Assembly: GCF_001693385.1 (NCBI RefSeq)
Contig: NZ_CP016428.1
Span: 5,022,001 to 5,086,000 of the forward strand
DNA from: Bradyrhizobium icense
Lineage (GTDB): Bacteria; Pseudomonadota; Alphaproteobacteria; Rhizobiales; Xanthobacteraceae
Reading direction: 5' to 3'
DNA length: 64,000 nucleotides
Part shown: piece by piece, positions 15,480 through 25,940 of the stretch
How positions within the stretch are numbered: position 1 is the stretch's first letter
Layout of the letters: every line of letters starts with the position of its first letter
Notes under the pieces: model-generated
The model's input: only the letters and a program-made list of their open reading frames with translations
What the model was told of the DNA's origin: nothing
The model's database searches: none
Position numbers and translations under genes: made by a program

Positions 15480-16919
15480 CTATTCGATCAAATCGACAAG
15501 ACTAACCATTGAGTCGGCATCATCCAGCGCGCTACCGCGCTTAAACAACTGAATAGCGCTGGCAGCATCCTTGCGGTCATAAAGATACATGCCACCGAGG
15601 TTATCGAAGGCAGCCGCATAGTTTGCTTGGACCAGCCGCGTGAAGATATCGAACGCCTGCTTCTTGTCCTTGAACTGCGCCGCGCGGCCAAGCTGATACT
15701 GATACCGAAGCTCGGATGGGAAGGTCTGCGTCGCGCGCACGCACGCATCGAACGCTTGATCAGCTTGGCGCTTCAAGAGATCGAAGGATACACCCTCCCC
15801 GATCTTCCTCGCGTCAGTAGGATTTGCCGCTAGCCGATCGCATTCGTTCGCGCTTTGCTGCTGTTGTCGCAAAGCTTCAGCAGCAGCTTCCCTTGCAAGC
15901 CGTTCGCGCTCGGCGACTTCTCTTGCCTGCTGCGCTTCACGTTCGGCGCGTTCCCGGGCTTCCTTCTCCCGTTGCTCCTGCTCCGCCCTCTTCTTCGCTG
16001 CAACATCCTCCTGCTGCTGGCGCCATTCCGCGATGACGTCGCGAGTGACGATCTGGAATTGATCGCCGGATCGAGGATGAAAGCCGGGGCCGTCGTAAAA
16101 TTCATATTCTCCGTTTGCGCTGCGCCAGTACCAAACTTTGGCCGATCCAGTGGTGGGATCAAAGAACCCAAACTTCTCAGGATCATCAACGCGAACCGGT
16201 ACTCGTCGGATTATCTTTGCGGCCTGTTGCTTCCAAGTGTCAACGATCGGTCGGGTGATTGGAATTAGCTCCTCACCAGTTTGCGGATGAAATCCCATCA
16301 AATTGAATAATTCGATCTCATCGCGCGTGTTTTTGGAGTACCACACGACCGGCTCACCGGTCGTCGGATCGAAAAACGTCGGGTCAGTAGAAGTGATCTG
16401 CTTCGGCCGGTGACCGCTTCTATACTCCGCTATCTTCTCGACAATTTGGGGCGTGAGCGGGCGGCATTCACGACCAGTTTCAGGATCAATGCCAACGCGA
16501 TTGAGCGTCTTGATGCTTGTACGGGTCATCACGTAGCATTTTTCGGCTCCGCTTTTCGAAAAGTTCGTTTCGATCCTTCCCAACAAAAGCGAATGTCCGA
16601 TGATGAGCGAAAGGAGACCCGCATACCCAATTCGGCGCTTCTGTTTCGAAAAAGAAAACAAAAAGCCGGCACAAACGGCGATAGCTGCAAAGCTCGCCCA
16701 AAGGATTGCTCGCGTAATACCGCGATTTAGATCGTAGGCGTCCGCAAGCTCTTCGGCGTAACTGCGGGCAAGATAGTAATAGACAAGCTCATTGCAGAGC
16801 CAAAAAAACAACCCGCCCACGAGAATGCAGGCGACGATGACTATGGCGATCTGGGTCACGGTATGAAGCCGACCCAGCGTTTGCGAAGCTACGCTTCGCA
16901 CCTTCTCGATTGCTTGCAC
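15480..16919 (-). CDS. Membrane protein with coiled coil and TPR/Sel1-like C-terminus
   Basis: This 479-residue protein has an N-terminal membrane segment (about 20-45), more hydrophobic segments at about 70-110, a soluble domain with repeated FDPTTG-x(3)-VWY units (three copies near 180-270), a highly charged coiled coil (about 300-350) and TPR/Sel1-like helices at the end. The repeated FDPTTG-VWY unit suggests a small beta-rich domain repeated three times. It is the first gene of a four-gene operon, directly after a 20-bp palindrome. I do not recognise a named function; an envelope-associated role is inferred. Confidence 0.65.
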   Translation of the reverse strand: MQAIEKVRSVASQTLGRLHTVTQIAIVIVACILVGGLFFWLCNELVYYYLARSYAEELADAYDLNRGITRAILWASFAAIAVCAGFLFSFSKQKRRIGYAGLLSLIIGHSLLLGRIETNFSKSGAEKCYVMTRTSIKTLNRVGIDPETGRECRPLTPQIVEKIAEYRSGHRPKQITSTDPTFFDPTTGEPVVWYSKNTRDEIELFNLMGFHPQTGEELIPITRPIVDTWKQQAAKIIRRVPVRVDDPEKFGFFDPTTGSAKVWYWRSANGEYEFYDGPGFHPRSGDQFQIVTRDVIAEWRQQQEDVAAKKRAEQEQREKEARERAEREAQQAREVAERERLAREAAAEALRQQQQSANECDRLAANPTDARKIGEGVSFDLLKRQADQAFDACVRATQTFPSELRYQYQLGRAAQFKDKKQAFDIFTRLVQANYAAAFDNLGGMYLYDRKDAASAIQLFKRGSALDDADSMVSLVDLIE

Positions 16920-16933
16920 TTCCGACGCCCCCG

Positions 16934-16953
16934 CATCCGTATTTATACGGATG
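16934..16953. promoter_or_regulatory. 20-bp near-perfect palindrome in front of the four-gene operon
   Basis: CATCCGTAT-TT-ATACGGATG has 9-bp arms and lies 14 bp before the start codon at 16919. That position fits an operator covering the promoter or leader. The regulator is unknown. Confidence 0.5.
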
Positions 16954-17498
16954 TCGACTCTTCAACCCAGCATTGACGTTAGGAACTAAACTTCGGAAAT
17001 GTCAAAGCCGTGTAAATGAGACGAACGACTAAATTTGCGGAAAACGGGTTTTCCAAACCCACGACCTGCCATTCCTCTCGGGGTGATGTGCCTCAGCTGT
17101 CTTGGCAGACAGGAGCCGATACCCAACGTGGTGGACAACCGGCAAGATCACGAAAGATTTTTTCGGGGCCAAAGCAATCGAAAAGCGGGGTATCAACTCG
17201 GGGTACGGCGAACGGCCTTCGCATTGTTCCGCAACAATATCAAATACTTATCTCGCACCGATGGCTCCAGCCCGGGGATCCATTTCAAGATATCCCTTTT
17301 GATTTCTCATGCTTTAGGATTGCGAGCGACCATTCGGGATTACGGCGCAGGCGGGTCACCGTCCGAAGCACATGTTCCTTAAGCGGCCGAAGCTCCTACC
17401 GCGATTGTGCGAGATCGTGACGCCGTTATAGAAAGCGGTCCTAAACCGGCCTGTGATGATTTCATCCGCGAAATTTGCGATTTCCGTTCCGGCGCAGG
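16954..17498. other. Gap between divergent-looking blocks
   Basis: About 540 bp with no gene I can support; open frames are short and lack family features. Confidence 0.4.
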
Positions 17499-18161
17499 CT
17501 ATGCCGCCGCCCGATCTTCCTTATCCGCGCCGCGCATGAAGATCTTGAGCGCATCATCCGGCAACGGGCGTTGCAGGACCTTCGCCTCGTCCCATGGCGC
17601 GCGCATCCAGACGTCGCGTTCTTCATCGGTCGTAAGGATCACTGGCATCGCCTTCGGATAGATCGGCGCAACAACTGCGTTCGCCTCAGTGGTGAGGAAG
17701 CCGTAGACAAGGTGTGGACCCGGAATCGGCTTTGACTTGATGCCTCGGTCGCCCTTGAACTCGGTCCAGATGCCCCCGAACGCGAACAGCGGCCGGTCGT
17801 CGTTGAGTGCGAACCAGACGACGTCCTTTTTGTTCGTCTCCGGATTCGGCTCGGAGGCATACTCAGCAAAGCCGTTGACCGGGACCGGGCATCTGTTCTC
17901 CGGCTTGAGCCACATGCGCCAGTGTGGCGATGACGTGTTGCGGATGTTCGTGACCGGCGGACCGCCAGTGCGCGGTGGTGGCGGCATGCCCCACCGCATC
18001 ATCGCAATTTCGCGCTCTTCGTCGGCATTCCGGATCACCGGAGCCGGATAGTCCGGGAACACACCTGGCATCGGCGGTAGGTTGCCAACATAGCGGTTGA
18101 TCACGTCGGAACAGCGCGCGAATGGCTTCTGGTTGGACGTGATCGAATAGAGATTACACAT
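17499..18161 (-). CDS. SRAP-domain protein (YedK/HMCES family)
   Basis: This 220-residue protein belongs to the SOS-response-associated peptidase family, which crosslinks to abasic sites in single-stranded DNA through a cysteine exposed after Met removal. The start MCNLYS gives that Cys2 and decides the start at 18161 over the longer open frame. The conserved [19 protein letters not shown] and a late AMPVIL segment are present. It follows a 57-residue hypothetical gene by 43 bp. It is common as an accessory gene in Bradyrhizobium. Confidence 0.88.
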   Translation of the reverse strand: MCNLYSITSNQKPFARCSDVINRYVGNLPPMPGVFPDYPAPVIRNADEEREIAMMRWGMPPPPRTGGPPVTNIRNTSSPHWRMWLKPENRCPVPVNGFAEYASEPNPETNKKDVVWFALNDDRPLFAFGGIWTEFKGDRGIKSKPIPGPHLVYGFLTTEANAVVAPIYPKAMPVILTTDEERDVWMRAPWDEAKVLQRPLPDDALKIFMRGADKEDRAAA

Positions 18162-18204
18162 TTCAGCCGGGCCGATTATTCCAAAACTCAACGCCGTCCG
18201 GAGA

Positions 18205-18378
18205 TCACAGGCTCGGTGTACGAACTTCGCCGATGATCACCGGGTATTCAAACGCGACGCCTTCCCGATCGTACTCTTCTAGCCAAGCATCAGCGACCTC
18301 GCGCGTCGCAAACACCCTAAGATGATCTGCGTCGCCGACCTGCTTACTGGTGTCGACATAAATCCAGACTGTTCTCAT
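18205..18378 (-). CDS. Hypothetical 57-residue protein
   Basis: The ATG at 18378 gives a compact alpha/beta-looking protein ([20 protein letters not shown]). The longer open frame to 18516 includes remains of the adjoining broken gene. The same small gene accompanies SRAP genes in related genomes as I recall. Function unknown. Confidence 0.6.
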   Translation of the reverse strand: MRTVWIYVDTSKQVGDADHLRVFATREVADAWLEEYDREGVAFEYPVIIGEVRTPSL

Positions 18379-18399
18379 TTGACCATCCTCACATTGAAA

Positions 18400-18622
18400 G
18401 CTTGCGCGTGCCCAACGTGGCTCTTTGCCCTTGGGTTGTATTCGCGAATGTGGTTGCGGTTCAATGCCCGCATGATGCCGATCCGTGCGAACATCGTGAG
18501 CCCGCCCCACCCGCAAACCAGGATCAGCGCCTCAATGGCCGCCTACCATTCCGGCAGTTCGGCCTCATCCTTCGGCAAACCGGTGATGTAGTTTGCGGCG
18601 TCGCGCAGGTCGTAGTTTCCCT
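18400..18622 (-). pseudogene. Broken small conserved hypothetical gene
   Basis: The minus strand reads GNYDLRDAANYITGLPKDEA, then ELPEW, an amber stop (18543-18545), then AAIEALILV and FARIGIMRALNR. This resembles a short Bradyrhizobium hypothetical protein in which Gln follows the Trp, so a CAG-to-TAG change is likely. The C-terminal frame is also shifted. Confidence 0.55.
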
Positions 18623-18759
18623 GCCGTCCGGCAACGGGCTCGGCTCGTCGAACTCATCGGCCCCAGCCTGATGAACGCTCTGGCATCTCCGCGTCCCGGG
18701 ATATCCAACCCGACGCGGCTGGGCGGGGCAAGGCCTAGGCCAGATCCCGAATCTCGAAG

Positions 18760-19023
18760 CTATCTGGTAAGGTGCGCCAACATGGCTTCACAGGCCTTCT
18801 CGGCTTCGGCAAACGTCTGAAAGGGTGATCCACCGACTCTGATCGCAGGCCTGTTGATATTGACGGGGCGCCAAGAGGCTACAAAGCCGGGCCGCCCGTG
18901 AAGTCCAGGACCGCTGGTACTCTCGTTACTGATTACAAATGAGAAGCCGCGCTCGCTCGCGCTCCATATCTCCAGCTCCTCTGTCGCGGGAGCAACGCGG
19001 CTGAAGTGCAGGGCCATTGCCAC
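18760..19023 (-). CDS. Hypothetical 87-residue protein
   Basis: An open frame with normal codon use encodes a small soluble protein ending in a helix (FQTFAEAEKACEAMLAHL). No named domain is recognised. It stands alone on the minus strand between broken genes. Confidence 0.5.
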   Translation of the reverse strand: MAMALHFSRVAPATEELEIWSASERGFSFVISNESTSGPGLHGRPGFVASWRPVNINRPAIRVGGSPFQTFAEAEKACEAMLAHLTR

Positions 19024-19402
19024 GATCCACCGAATCCCTAAATGGCCCCGTCATGGGCGACATCGGTCCATGTTGCCACTTTTTCTCTAATCTTAACATA
19101 TGTGAAGGCAATGAAGATCGTGCGGCGTAACCTCGAAAATCCGGGGAGGCTAATTCATACTTTGTAATCGATTGTAACCCGGGGGCCGCTGGATCTACGA
19201 TCGGCGGCCTTTCGCTGGGCTGATGAGCATGACCCGTCACGACGTCCCATTCGTGGTCTCGCTAGTCTGGCTGGCCGCCCTTAGCGGCGGACTGATCCTC
19301 CTGCTTTTTGCGTGAATGCCTTGACCAGCGAGTCCCTTTCGGTGGCGCTGTAATCGTCCGCCATCATCAGGAAAAGCCGGGAGGTAATCAGGGGTGGTCG
19401 CA

Positions 19403-19651
19403 TTATGGCCGCTGAATACGCGCCAGAGGCGCCCGGCGGCGGTGCCGCCGGCCCACTGCTCGTGTGAGCAAACGCGGCATCGTGCCAATACGGCGCCGCG
19501 TTGCTTTTGAACAGTAAGCGAACCTGAGACCGTTAATCGGGTCAGGTGGATCGACGGCTTCCACCATGGCCATGATGTCGTCGGCGCTATAGTAGAAGTC
19601 ATGCTCGGCGACCAACCGCTCGACGTGAGGGCGCATTTCTGCCCTGGTCAT
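19403..19651 (-). pseudogene. Truncated or frameshifted hypothetical gene
   Basis: The first 45 codons look coding (MTRAEMRPHVERLVAEHDFY, DDIMAMVEAVDPPDPI). The rest is Arg-rich and looks out of frame. Its ATG overlaps the stop of the preceding reading frame (ATGA arrangement), suggesting a former two-gene unit. Confidence 0.45.
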
Positions 19652-19859
19652 AGGAAGAGCGCGGCGAAGTCACGACAGAATGCGATCTCTTTTTCAGCGA
19701 TCTGGCGCCCGACAATGCTGCCGACAGCCTCATTCCAGATTTTGCTGACGCGAGCTTTGGTTCTGGATTCAAGAGGCTGCGCAGATCGTCGGCCGGCGGA
19801 TGCCAAATGACGCGCTTCACTCTTTCGGCCTTTTCGTCGATCACTTCTTGCCGGATCAT
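19648..19859 (-). pseudogene. Frameshifted hypothetical gene
   Basis: The start (MIRQEVIDEKAERVKRVIWH) is in one frame and the continuation (ESRTKARVSKIWNEAVG, then IAEKEIAFCRDFAALFL) is in another, so a single-base lesion lies near 19755. The product would be about 70 residues. Function unknown. Confidence 0.45.
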
Positions 19860-19931
19860 CGGCTTGCCGTCCGGCGTGTATTGGTCTCAGTCATAGCTTT
19901 CCCGGCGTTGCGCTGGAGACATTTCAGGCAC

Positions 19932-20258
19932 TTATCGGCAGGACCAAAGAGTCTGCCAGTTCTCGTCCATCGAGGCCGTGCATTCCTTTATCATGGTGCC
20001 GTGGAAGAGGCCGCCGAGGCTTTTCAGTTCCGCCAAGGCCTCGATCTCCAGCTTCACAAAGCCGACCAGCTTTCGATCGTTCTCTCGGATCAATTGAACG
20101 TCGATCACCTTGAGACCGTCACGCTTGCTAAACTCAGTCCGGATGTCTTCCTTGATCTTGTCGACGTCCTTCTGGGCGAAGGCGGCCGGCTTGGGCCACA
20201 AGACCCAAGCTCCAACAGCGACGATTGCCGCCACTGTGAAAAATCCGCCGTTCGTCAT
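19932..20258 (-). CDS. Small exported or membrane-anchored hypothetical protein
   Basis: This 108-residue protein has a hydrophobic N-terminus (residues 4-22, ending in an Ala-rich AAFAQ that may be a signal-peptidase site). Its mature part is about 80 residues with a Cys pair (KECTASM and the terminal WSCR) that could form a disulfide. It resembles small periplasmic proteins of unknown function. It stands alone. Confidence 0.55.
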   Translation of the reverse strand: MTNGGFFTVAAIVAVGAWVLWPKPAAFAQKDVDKIKEDIRTEFSKRDGLKVIDVQLIRENDRKLVGFVKLEIEALAELKSLGGLFHGTMIKECTASMDENWQTLWSCR

Positions 20259-20690
20259 CGGACGCTCTTGCTGTAGTTGGTAAGTATAGCGGTGATCATG
20301 TCCCCTGCCTTAACCTTCGACCGGAATCGGTCGCGGCCGAGAGATATAGGATGTGGGTCCTGATGGTAGTGGGCCGCCAACGCGATTCCTAAATCGTTGG
20401 CGGCCCCTGCTAATCACTTCCAATCGCCCTGCCATCGACAGAAGCGGTGAGCAGCATTCGCGCGAACGTATTCAGAAATTCCGCCCTATCAATCCGGGGG
20501 ACTACGGAAGCTGTTGTAGTTCATTGGTCGGCCTTCAGTGCCCCGAATGCCGCGCACAACGCGTGGCCGACTTTGAGCGCTGATGGCTGCCTGGAGACGC
20601 TGGAAATCGGCGTGGCGCCCTGACGGGCTCGTTCGGGTCACCGCTTGCGTCGCTTGAACCGGGCGGTTGGTTGGAGCGGCGGCGTTGCAT
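20259..20690. other. Gene-less stretch before the solo IS21-type terminus
   Basis: No supported gene. Only short, unconvincing open frames. Confidence 0.4.
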
Positions 20691-20810
20691 CGGGGTAGAT
20701 GCGGATTCCGATGATCTCGCCTGGGTGTACCGATTTGATCTCGCCCGGGATTCCGAGCTGATCTCGCCCACCATTCCGATTTGATGTCGCCCGGGGCGCG
20801 AGGCGTTCTG
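20691..20810 (+). repeat. Solo terminus of an IS21-type element
   Basis: Four spaced copies of a GATTCCGA/GATTTGAT-plus-TCTCGCC-type unit lie here. IS21-family ends carry such multiple terminal repeats; compare the left end of the complete element at 43312. No istA or istB sequence adjoins it, so it is a leftover end or the scar of a deletion. Confidence 0.5.
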
Positions 20811-21054
20811 ACTGGCTCGTTTCTGGCATCGGCGAAGCCGCATGGTCAATCTTGAATCGCGGCGTGAAGGACCGATTTTTTTGCTGCTGCTCCTGCTGTG
20901 GGCATGCAAGCAACACGCTTGCGTTGTCCAAGCGCAGCGGCATGTCCACAGCCCCACTTGCTCAGGCCTTCGGCTGGGTTTGCAAGGCGCGACTTGGACG
21001 AAGATGGTGGCACGGCTTGAAGACGCGCCTTTGCCCCAGCCTGCAGTCTCCCCT

Positions 21055-23361
21055 TCAGATGAACAAGAAATCGCTCGCGTGGAGCTGATCCACGGTCGTA
21101 TTCTTGACCTCAATCGTGCTGTTAGCGTCTAAGGTGATCACGACGCTGGTGCCAACCTCGGCCATGTGCGATTGCAGCGCGCTGAAGTCGGCAAACACGG
21201 TTTTGCTGAACTGAATGATATCCTGCACGCCATCGGTGTTCTGGAAATCGGCGACGGTGTCCTTGCCGAGGCCGGGGGCGAACACGAACGTATCGTTGCC
21301 GGTGCCGCCGGCCAGATAATCGTTTCCGCCACCGCCGATGAGCCGGTCGTTGCCGCTGCCGCCATACAGGAACTCGCTGCCGGTGCCGCCGTGCAAGCTG
21401 TCGTTGCCGTCATCTCCAAACATTTGGGTTGCCGCCGGGCCGCCTTTGAGCTGGTCGTCGCCGGCGTTGCCGTGCATCGTATCCAGTCCGCCGCCGCCGG
21501 AGAGATAATCATTGCCGTCACCGCCATTCAGGACATTGGCTACCCAGCCGCCATAGAGCTGGTCTTTGCCGCTGCCGCCGTCGAGCAGGGCGCCGGTATC
21601 GCCGGTGCTGGCCTTGATGACGTCGTTGCCGTCGTCGCCATAGAGCTGATCGGTCGCCGTGGTGATGCCGGCGCCGCTGTTGATGGTGTCGTCGTCTGCC
21701 CCGCCGCGGATCACATCCGCACCGGGACCACCATTGATGCTGTCGTTGCCCGCGCCGCCCTGGATCGTGTCTGTCCCGGCGCCGCCGTTAATCACGTCCT
21801 TACCTATTCCTCCGTCGAGACTGTCATTGTCCGTCGATGACCCGAAGAACAGGTCCTGGCGGCCGGTCATGTCGTAGTGGATGGACTTGTTCTGGTAGAG
21901 GTTCCACGTCCCCGGCGAACTCGGATTGACCCCTTCCGACACGGCAAGGTGCTCGCCGTTGACGGTGATGTCCTTGATGTAAAGGTTGCGGTCGCCATTG
22001 GCGTTGGCGATATCGTTGATGAAGGCGAGATCGAGGCTGGAGACGGTAGCCGGGTTGGCGAATGTAAATGTGAAAGTCTGGAAACCCGATGGATCGGTCG
22101 CGCCGCGGAATTCGACCGTGCTGCCGATCTGCTGCCCGTTGATGAGGAGCTGCATTTTGGCGCCGATGCCGTCGACGACCGAGCTGTAGCCCGTCACCGT
22201 GACTGATGTTTCCGTGAGTTTCGGAATCGTATCGGGGCCGCCGGTAATGGTGTCGTCGCCGCCGCCTGCCTTGATCGTGTCGTTGCCGACCCCGCCCGAC
22301 AGCACGTCATTGCCGCCGCCGACATCCATCAAATCGGCGGATGGAGAACCCGTTAGCGTCTGGCCGGGCGGCTGGTGCTGACCTCCATACCATTGGGTAA
22401 TCAACTCCTGCGCAGGCTTGCCTTGGGGCGAGTAGCCGATCGGCGAGTATTTGTTGTTCGTGTCCCAGTTCCAGATCGACGCGCCCCTGAACCAGCTTCC
22501 GCCTTCGGATCCCCACACCTGAAAGAAGGCGTTGAAGGCATCGTATTGCTCCTGCACATCCTGCGTCGTGCCTTCGGCCCAGCCGCCCGGGCTGATATTG
22601 GTTCCGTCGAGGCTGCGGTAGCCGGTTTCGGTGAAGAACACCTGCTTGTCGTACTGCAAGGCAAGGGAATGGAAGAAATCGACCGGCGACATGTGATTCA
22701 TCACCTTCGCCCAGTAGTCGTCCGTGGACATGCTGTTCCACGCATTGACCATCTCCTCGACGGTCGGATCGGTTGTCGTCGTCAGCGGCGGATAGGCATT
22801 GATGCCGATGACATCAACCTGGTCCCAAAAGCTGACATTGATGGCTTCGTCGGTTGCGGCCGCATAGGTGATCTCGCCGTGGAACACGGCGCGTACGGAA
22901 TCGATGAGGTCGACCCAGTAGCTTCGATATTGGGGTCCGGAGAGTTTGCCCAGCTCATTGCCGATCACAAACATGCTGACGCCTGCTTGTTCGGCGAGTT
23001 CCGCCATATGAACCATGTGGCTCTTGTAGGAAGCAAAGAAAGCGGCGGGATCGCTCGGATTGAGCACGTATGCAAGCGAGCCATCGAGGGCCGAGACCAT
23101 GGGCTTCAGCGTGACCGAAAGGCCGAGCGCCTGCGCATTTGCCATGGCCTTAAGAATATTGGCGTCGCTCTCGGTCTTGTTGGGATCGGCGAAGACGTCA
23201 TTCGACGTCCTGGTTTGCATGAAGAGCCGCGGCGCGAGCTCGATCGAGTTTGCATTGGTGCCCGAGATCGCCTGCATCGCGGCCAGCGCGGAACTGGCGA
23301 CGAATGCACCATTATAGTTGGAGAGGAACCCAAACCCTTGAACAGGAAACACGCCGGCCAT
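21055..23361 (-). CDS. Secreted glycoside hydrolase (GH113-like) with carbohydrate-binding module and RTX repeats
   Basis: This 768-residue protein has three parts. Residues 1-330 form a TIM-barrel-type hydrolase with VIGNELGKL near 155 (probable acid/base Glu) and [10 protein letters not shown] near 268 (probable nucleophile Glu), as in GH113 endo-mannanase-like proteins. Residues about 380-480 match the Ca-dependent xylan-binding module pattern ([22 protein letters not shown]). RTX nonapeptides (GGxGxDxxx) occur at about 345-375 and in a longer block at 500-700. There is no N-terminal signal peptide, so type I secretion through the C-terminus is expected. No secretion genes are nearby. The substrate may be a plant or bacterial polysaccharide. 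Confidence 0.85.
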   Translation of the reverse strand: MAGVFPVQGFGFLSNYNGAFVASSALAAMQAISGTNANSIELAPRLFMQTRTSNDVFADPNKTESDANILKAMANAQALGLSVTLKPMVSALDGSLAYVLNPSDPAAFFASYKSHMVHMAELAEQAGVSMFVIGNELGKLSGPQYRSYWVDLIDSVRAVFHGEITYAAATDEAINVSFWDQVDVIGINAYPPLTTTTDPTVEEMVNAWNSMSTDDYWAKVMNHMSPVDFFHSLALQYDKQVFFTETGYRSLDGTNISPGGWAEGTTQDVQEQYDAFNAFFQVWGSEGGSWFRGASIWNWDTNNKYSPIGYSPQGKPAQELITQWYGGQHQPPGQTLTGSPSADLMDVGGGNDVLSGGVGNDTIKAGGGDDTITGGPDTIPKLTETSVTVTGYSSVVDGIGAKMQLLINGQQIGSTVEFRGATDPSGFQTFTFTFANPATVSSLDLAFINDIANANGDRNLYIKDITVNGEHLAVSEGVNPSSPGTWNLYQNKSIHYDMTGRQDLFFGSSTDNDSLDGGIGKDVINGGAGTDTIQGGAGNDSINGGPGADVIRGGADDDTINSGAGITTATDQLYGDDGNDVIKASTGDTGALLDGGSGKDQLYGGWVANVLNGGDGNDYLSGGGGLDTMHGNAGDDQLKGGPAATQMFGDDGNDSLHGGTGSEFLYGGSGNDRLIGGGGNDYLAGGTGNDTFVFAPGLGKDTVADFQNTDGVQDIIQFSKTVFADFSALQSHMAEVGTSVVITLDANSTIEVKNTTVDQLHASDFLFI

Positions 23362-24180
23362 CGTACAGCTCCTCTTTCTTCTTTCGCAGTTTCTCTTGCT
23401 GCCTGGTGACCCGGTTGCTTGCGCCAGACGCGGTCTGCGTGTTCCGCGTATTCAACGCAGCAGAGCATTCCACTCGCGCGCAGCGATGCAGCACGCCGCA
23501 GATACGCGCTCAACGTGAGCGTGTTGTGACAGAATAAAGTTGATCTTGCGATTGTTGCTGTGCGTCGTTGCAATGTGAAGTGGATCTCAACTAAAACTGG
23601 AAACGACTTACTCAAAAATTCGACCCCCTTCACGCCCCACGCCAGGTCAATGGCTTTGGTGATTCCGATTCTCACACCCACGACAACGTGGACGTCTTGC
23701 GGGCGTGCATGGAGCGAGAACGGTGCCTGATCGAGCGGCAGCGCGTTGTGCTCAACCGTGATGCCGAGCGCTTGGCTGCCCGCTCAATGCACAGCGCCAA
23801 ATCCAAAGGTTGCGGCACTGAGCAAGATTGTCTTGCCATCCCAGATGGACTTACATCAGCTCGGCGACGGTTTCAGCCGCATCGTTTCCATGCCGGACAG
23901 GCTGGTCCGCTGCGCTGGACCAGTGCTCGGACCGCCTCAGTTCGCTTCCGAGCCGCATCAGGCTGTACTGCAGGCAGATCCTTTCCTGCTTATCGCGCTT
24001 GCTGCGCTGAAACAACGCCTCAGCATAGATGCCCCATCGCGGTAGAAATACCTAGCCATGTCCCACTCCGATGCCGCTTCGCCGAATTGAGATGGGTTTG
24101 ACCGCGCGATTGTCTTTGCCGACACCCAAGACAGTCGGGCTGGTGAAACAGGGTTACGCTTGACCCTGCATAGTAACGAG
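23362..24180. other. Upstream region of the RTX hydrolase and gene-poor gap
   Basis: About 820 bp without a supported gene. The first 250 bp must hold the promoter of the minus-strand hydrolase gene; no clear operator was seen. Frames from 23688 to 24100 look like noise. Confidence 0.4.
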
Positions 24181-24186
24181 ATATCG

Positions 24187-24261
24187 ATACTGATCAATGC
24201 AATGTGTCCCGCGTCGGCGCTCAAATTCTCCGGTCCCGCGCTTTTTTCGACCGATTTCACC
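24187..24261 (+). repeat. Dispersed 75-bp repeat, copy A
   Basis: It starts TGATCAATGCAATG and continues through GCGCTCAAATTC to CGATTTCA. Related copies are at 33411-33484 and, inverted, at 40913-40984. This copy lies about 195 bp upstream of the MarR gene. Confidence 0.5.
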
Positions 24262-24454
24262 ACACCGAATTGTCCATTCTTGCTTGCGGCAACCCGCCAC
24301 CGCGGCGGTTTTCGATTTCAGTGACGCCAAGGTGATCCGGAGTTCGCCGAGTGCCCGAACGATCTGAGCGCGCTGTGGGTTCGCGCGGACAGCATTGTCC
24401 GTATTTTTAATCTGAGGTAGGGACACGACCCAAAGGATGAACTGCTGACATACG

Positions 24455-24970
24455 ATGCCTCAGGATTTACGCAGCCCAGCACGAGCGGTCGACAGTAGCT
24501 CTGCTGAGAGTCAGGAGGTGGTCCGGCGATTCATGTGGGACATAAGATCGATCAATTTATGTCTGGAGGAACTTCGCCAATTCCGGGCCGATGTACTTGG
24601 CATTACTGGGCCACAGTGGATGATCTTGATGGCCTTGACGGAGTTGGACAGAGAAAACGGTGTTCCGGTCAACGTGGTGTCGAAATTTATGCACGTGGAC
24701 CCTTCATTCATCACGACCCAATCAAAGCTGCTGGAGAAGAAGGGCTTCCTGCGGCGTAGGCCCTCCACAAGCGACGCCCGGGTCGTCCAGATGTCACTGA
24801 CGGACAAGACTTACAAGCATCTCGCTAGCGTCGCTGCACAACAGGAAGCACTCGATGATTTTGTTTTTGGTGATTTCGGTCTTCACGAACTGAGTGAGTT
24901 AGCTAATAGGCTCACTGCACTCAGGCATCGTCTAGAGAAAGCTCGCTTGAAAGTCGCTCTGGAGTCCTGA
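24455..24970 (+). CDS. MarR-family transcriptional regulator
   Basis: This 171-residue protein has the MarR winged helix (about 45-120): LGITGPQWMILMAL, VNVVSKFMHVDPSFI and the wing RRRPSTSDARVVQMSLT. The N-terminal helix (SQEVVRRFMWDI) and C-terminal helices would form the dimer. It stands alone, so its target is not indicated. Confidence 0.85.
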   Translation: MPQDLRSPARAVDSSSAESQEVVRRFMWDIRSINLCLEELRQFRADVLGITGPQWMILMALTELDRENGVPVNVVSKFMHVDPSFITTQSKLLEKKGFLRRRPSTSDARVVQMSLTDKTYKHLASVAAQQEALDDFVFGDFGLHELSELANRLTALRHRLEKARLKVALES

Positions 24971-25160
24971 GGACCAAAACGCATAATCCTCATGGCGCGC
25001 TGTCTTGATCATATCTGAACGAATTCCAACCTTCAATGTTCCTTAAAGCAGCACGGGCAAAGTCCGAAGGATAGCGATCCCGCTGTGTTGCGGGCGAAAG
25101 TGGCGTCTTCTCGGGCACAAGGAGCCACGCTCACATTGCAGAATCCCTGTTACACCGATC

Positions 25161-25606
25161 TCATGCTGCATCGCTTGTGAACGCTTGCGTCGGATTGTGT
25201 TGAAGAAGTCCGCGAACTGGCGATTTTGGATCGGACAATGCGACCGGCGCACGGGGTGCTTGACTGCGCCTAAGCGGGTGGAGCGCGGGGATGGGGACCA
25301 ACTTTGCGAGCTTCCGGAGGTTCTGGGCGGTGGCAGCAAAGAGGTACTCGTCTCGAGCGCCCAACGGGCCTCTTAACCTGAGACAGTCGAGGCGCAGGAT
25401 GCGCTTGAGGTGCGCAAAGAGCATCTCGATCTTCTTCCGTTCGCGCCGGGACGTGACATAGGCATCAGTCTTGGCGATTTAGCGCGCAAGGTCCCGACGT
25501 TTTTGTGGATTGAACGTGAGACCTTGCGGGCGGGCATCTTTGGACAGCAACTATGCTTAAGCTCGCAGGCGTCGCAATCATGTTTGACGGCACGATAGAG
25601 CAGTGC
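25161..25606 (-). pseudogene. IS1182-type transposase, 3' part (separated by the IS3 element)
   Basis: The minus strand encodes the Cys-rich C-terminal region (ALLYRAVKHDCDACELKHSC) and, after a frameshift, MLFAHLKRILRLDCLRLRGP and the family end (NLRKLAKLVP). It continues the 5' part at 26883-27727 across the inserted IS3 element. Confidence 0.8.
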
Positions 25607-25673
25607 TGCCTGACCTGCCACTGAGTATTTCCTCCAGAAGGAGTTAGAGTCCGGCCCGAAGAAGGACGGACAG

Positions 25674-25940
25674 ATGAAGCGAGCAAGGTTCACGGAAGAG
25701 CAGATTATCGCGGTATTGAAGGAGCATGAGGCTGGGGCGAAGACAGCTGACCTGGCTCGCAAGCATGGGATCTCCGAAGCAACGATCTACAATTGGAAGG
25801 CCAAATTCGGCGGCATGGACGTTTCCGAGGCGAAACGGCTGAGGGCCTTGGAAGAGGAGAACGCGAAGCTGAAGAAGCTTCTGGCCGAGCAGATGCTCGA
25901 CGCGGCCGCCCTTCGCGAGCTGCTTTCAAAAAAATGGTAG
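25674..25940 (+). CDS. IS3-family transposase OrfA
   Basis: This 88-residue protein has an N-terminal helix-turn-helix ([16 protein letters not shown], then [15 protein letters not shown]) and a C-terminal leucine-zipper-like helix. It ends in LLSKKW just after a run of seven A residues (25928-25934). A -1 shift there enters the OrfB frame, the usual way IS3 elements make the fusion transposase OrfAB. Confidence 0.92.
   Translation: MKRARFTEEQIIAVLKEHEAGAKTADLARKHGISEATIYNWKAKFGGMDVSEAKRLRALEEENAKLKKLLAEQMLDAAALRELLSKKW

Noticed and set aside
21250..22330. Repetitive DNA in the RTX gene as a CRISPR-like or tandem DNA repeat array
   Set aside because: The periodicity comes from coding GGxGxDxxx nonapeptides, without constant repeats and unique spacers.
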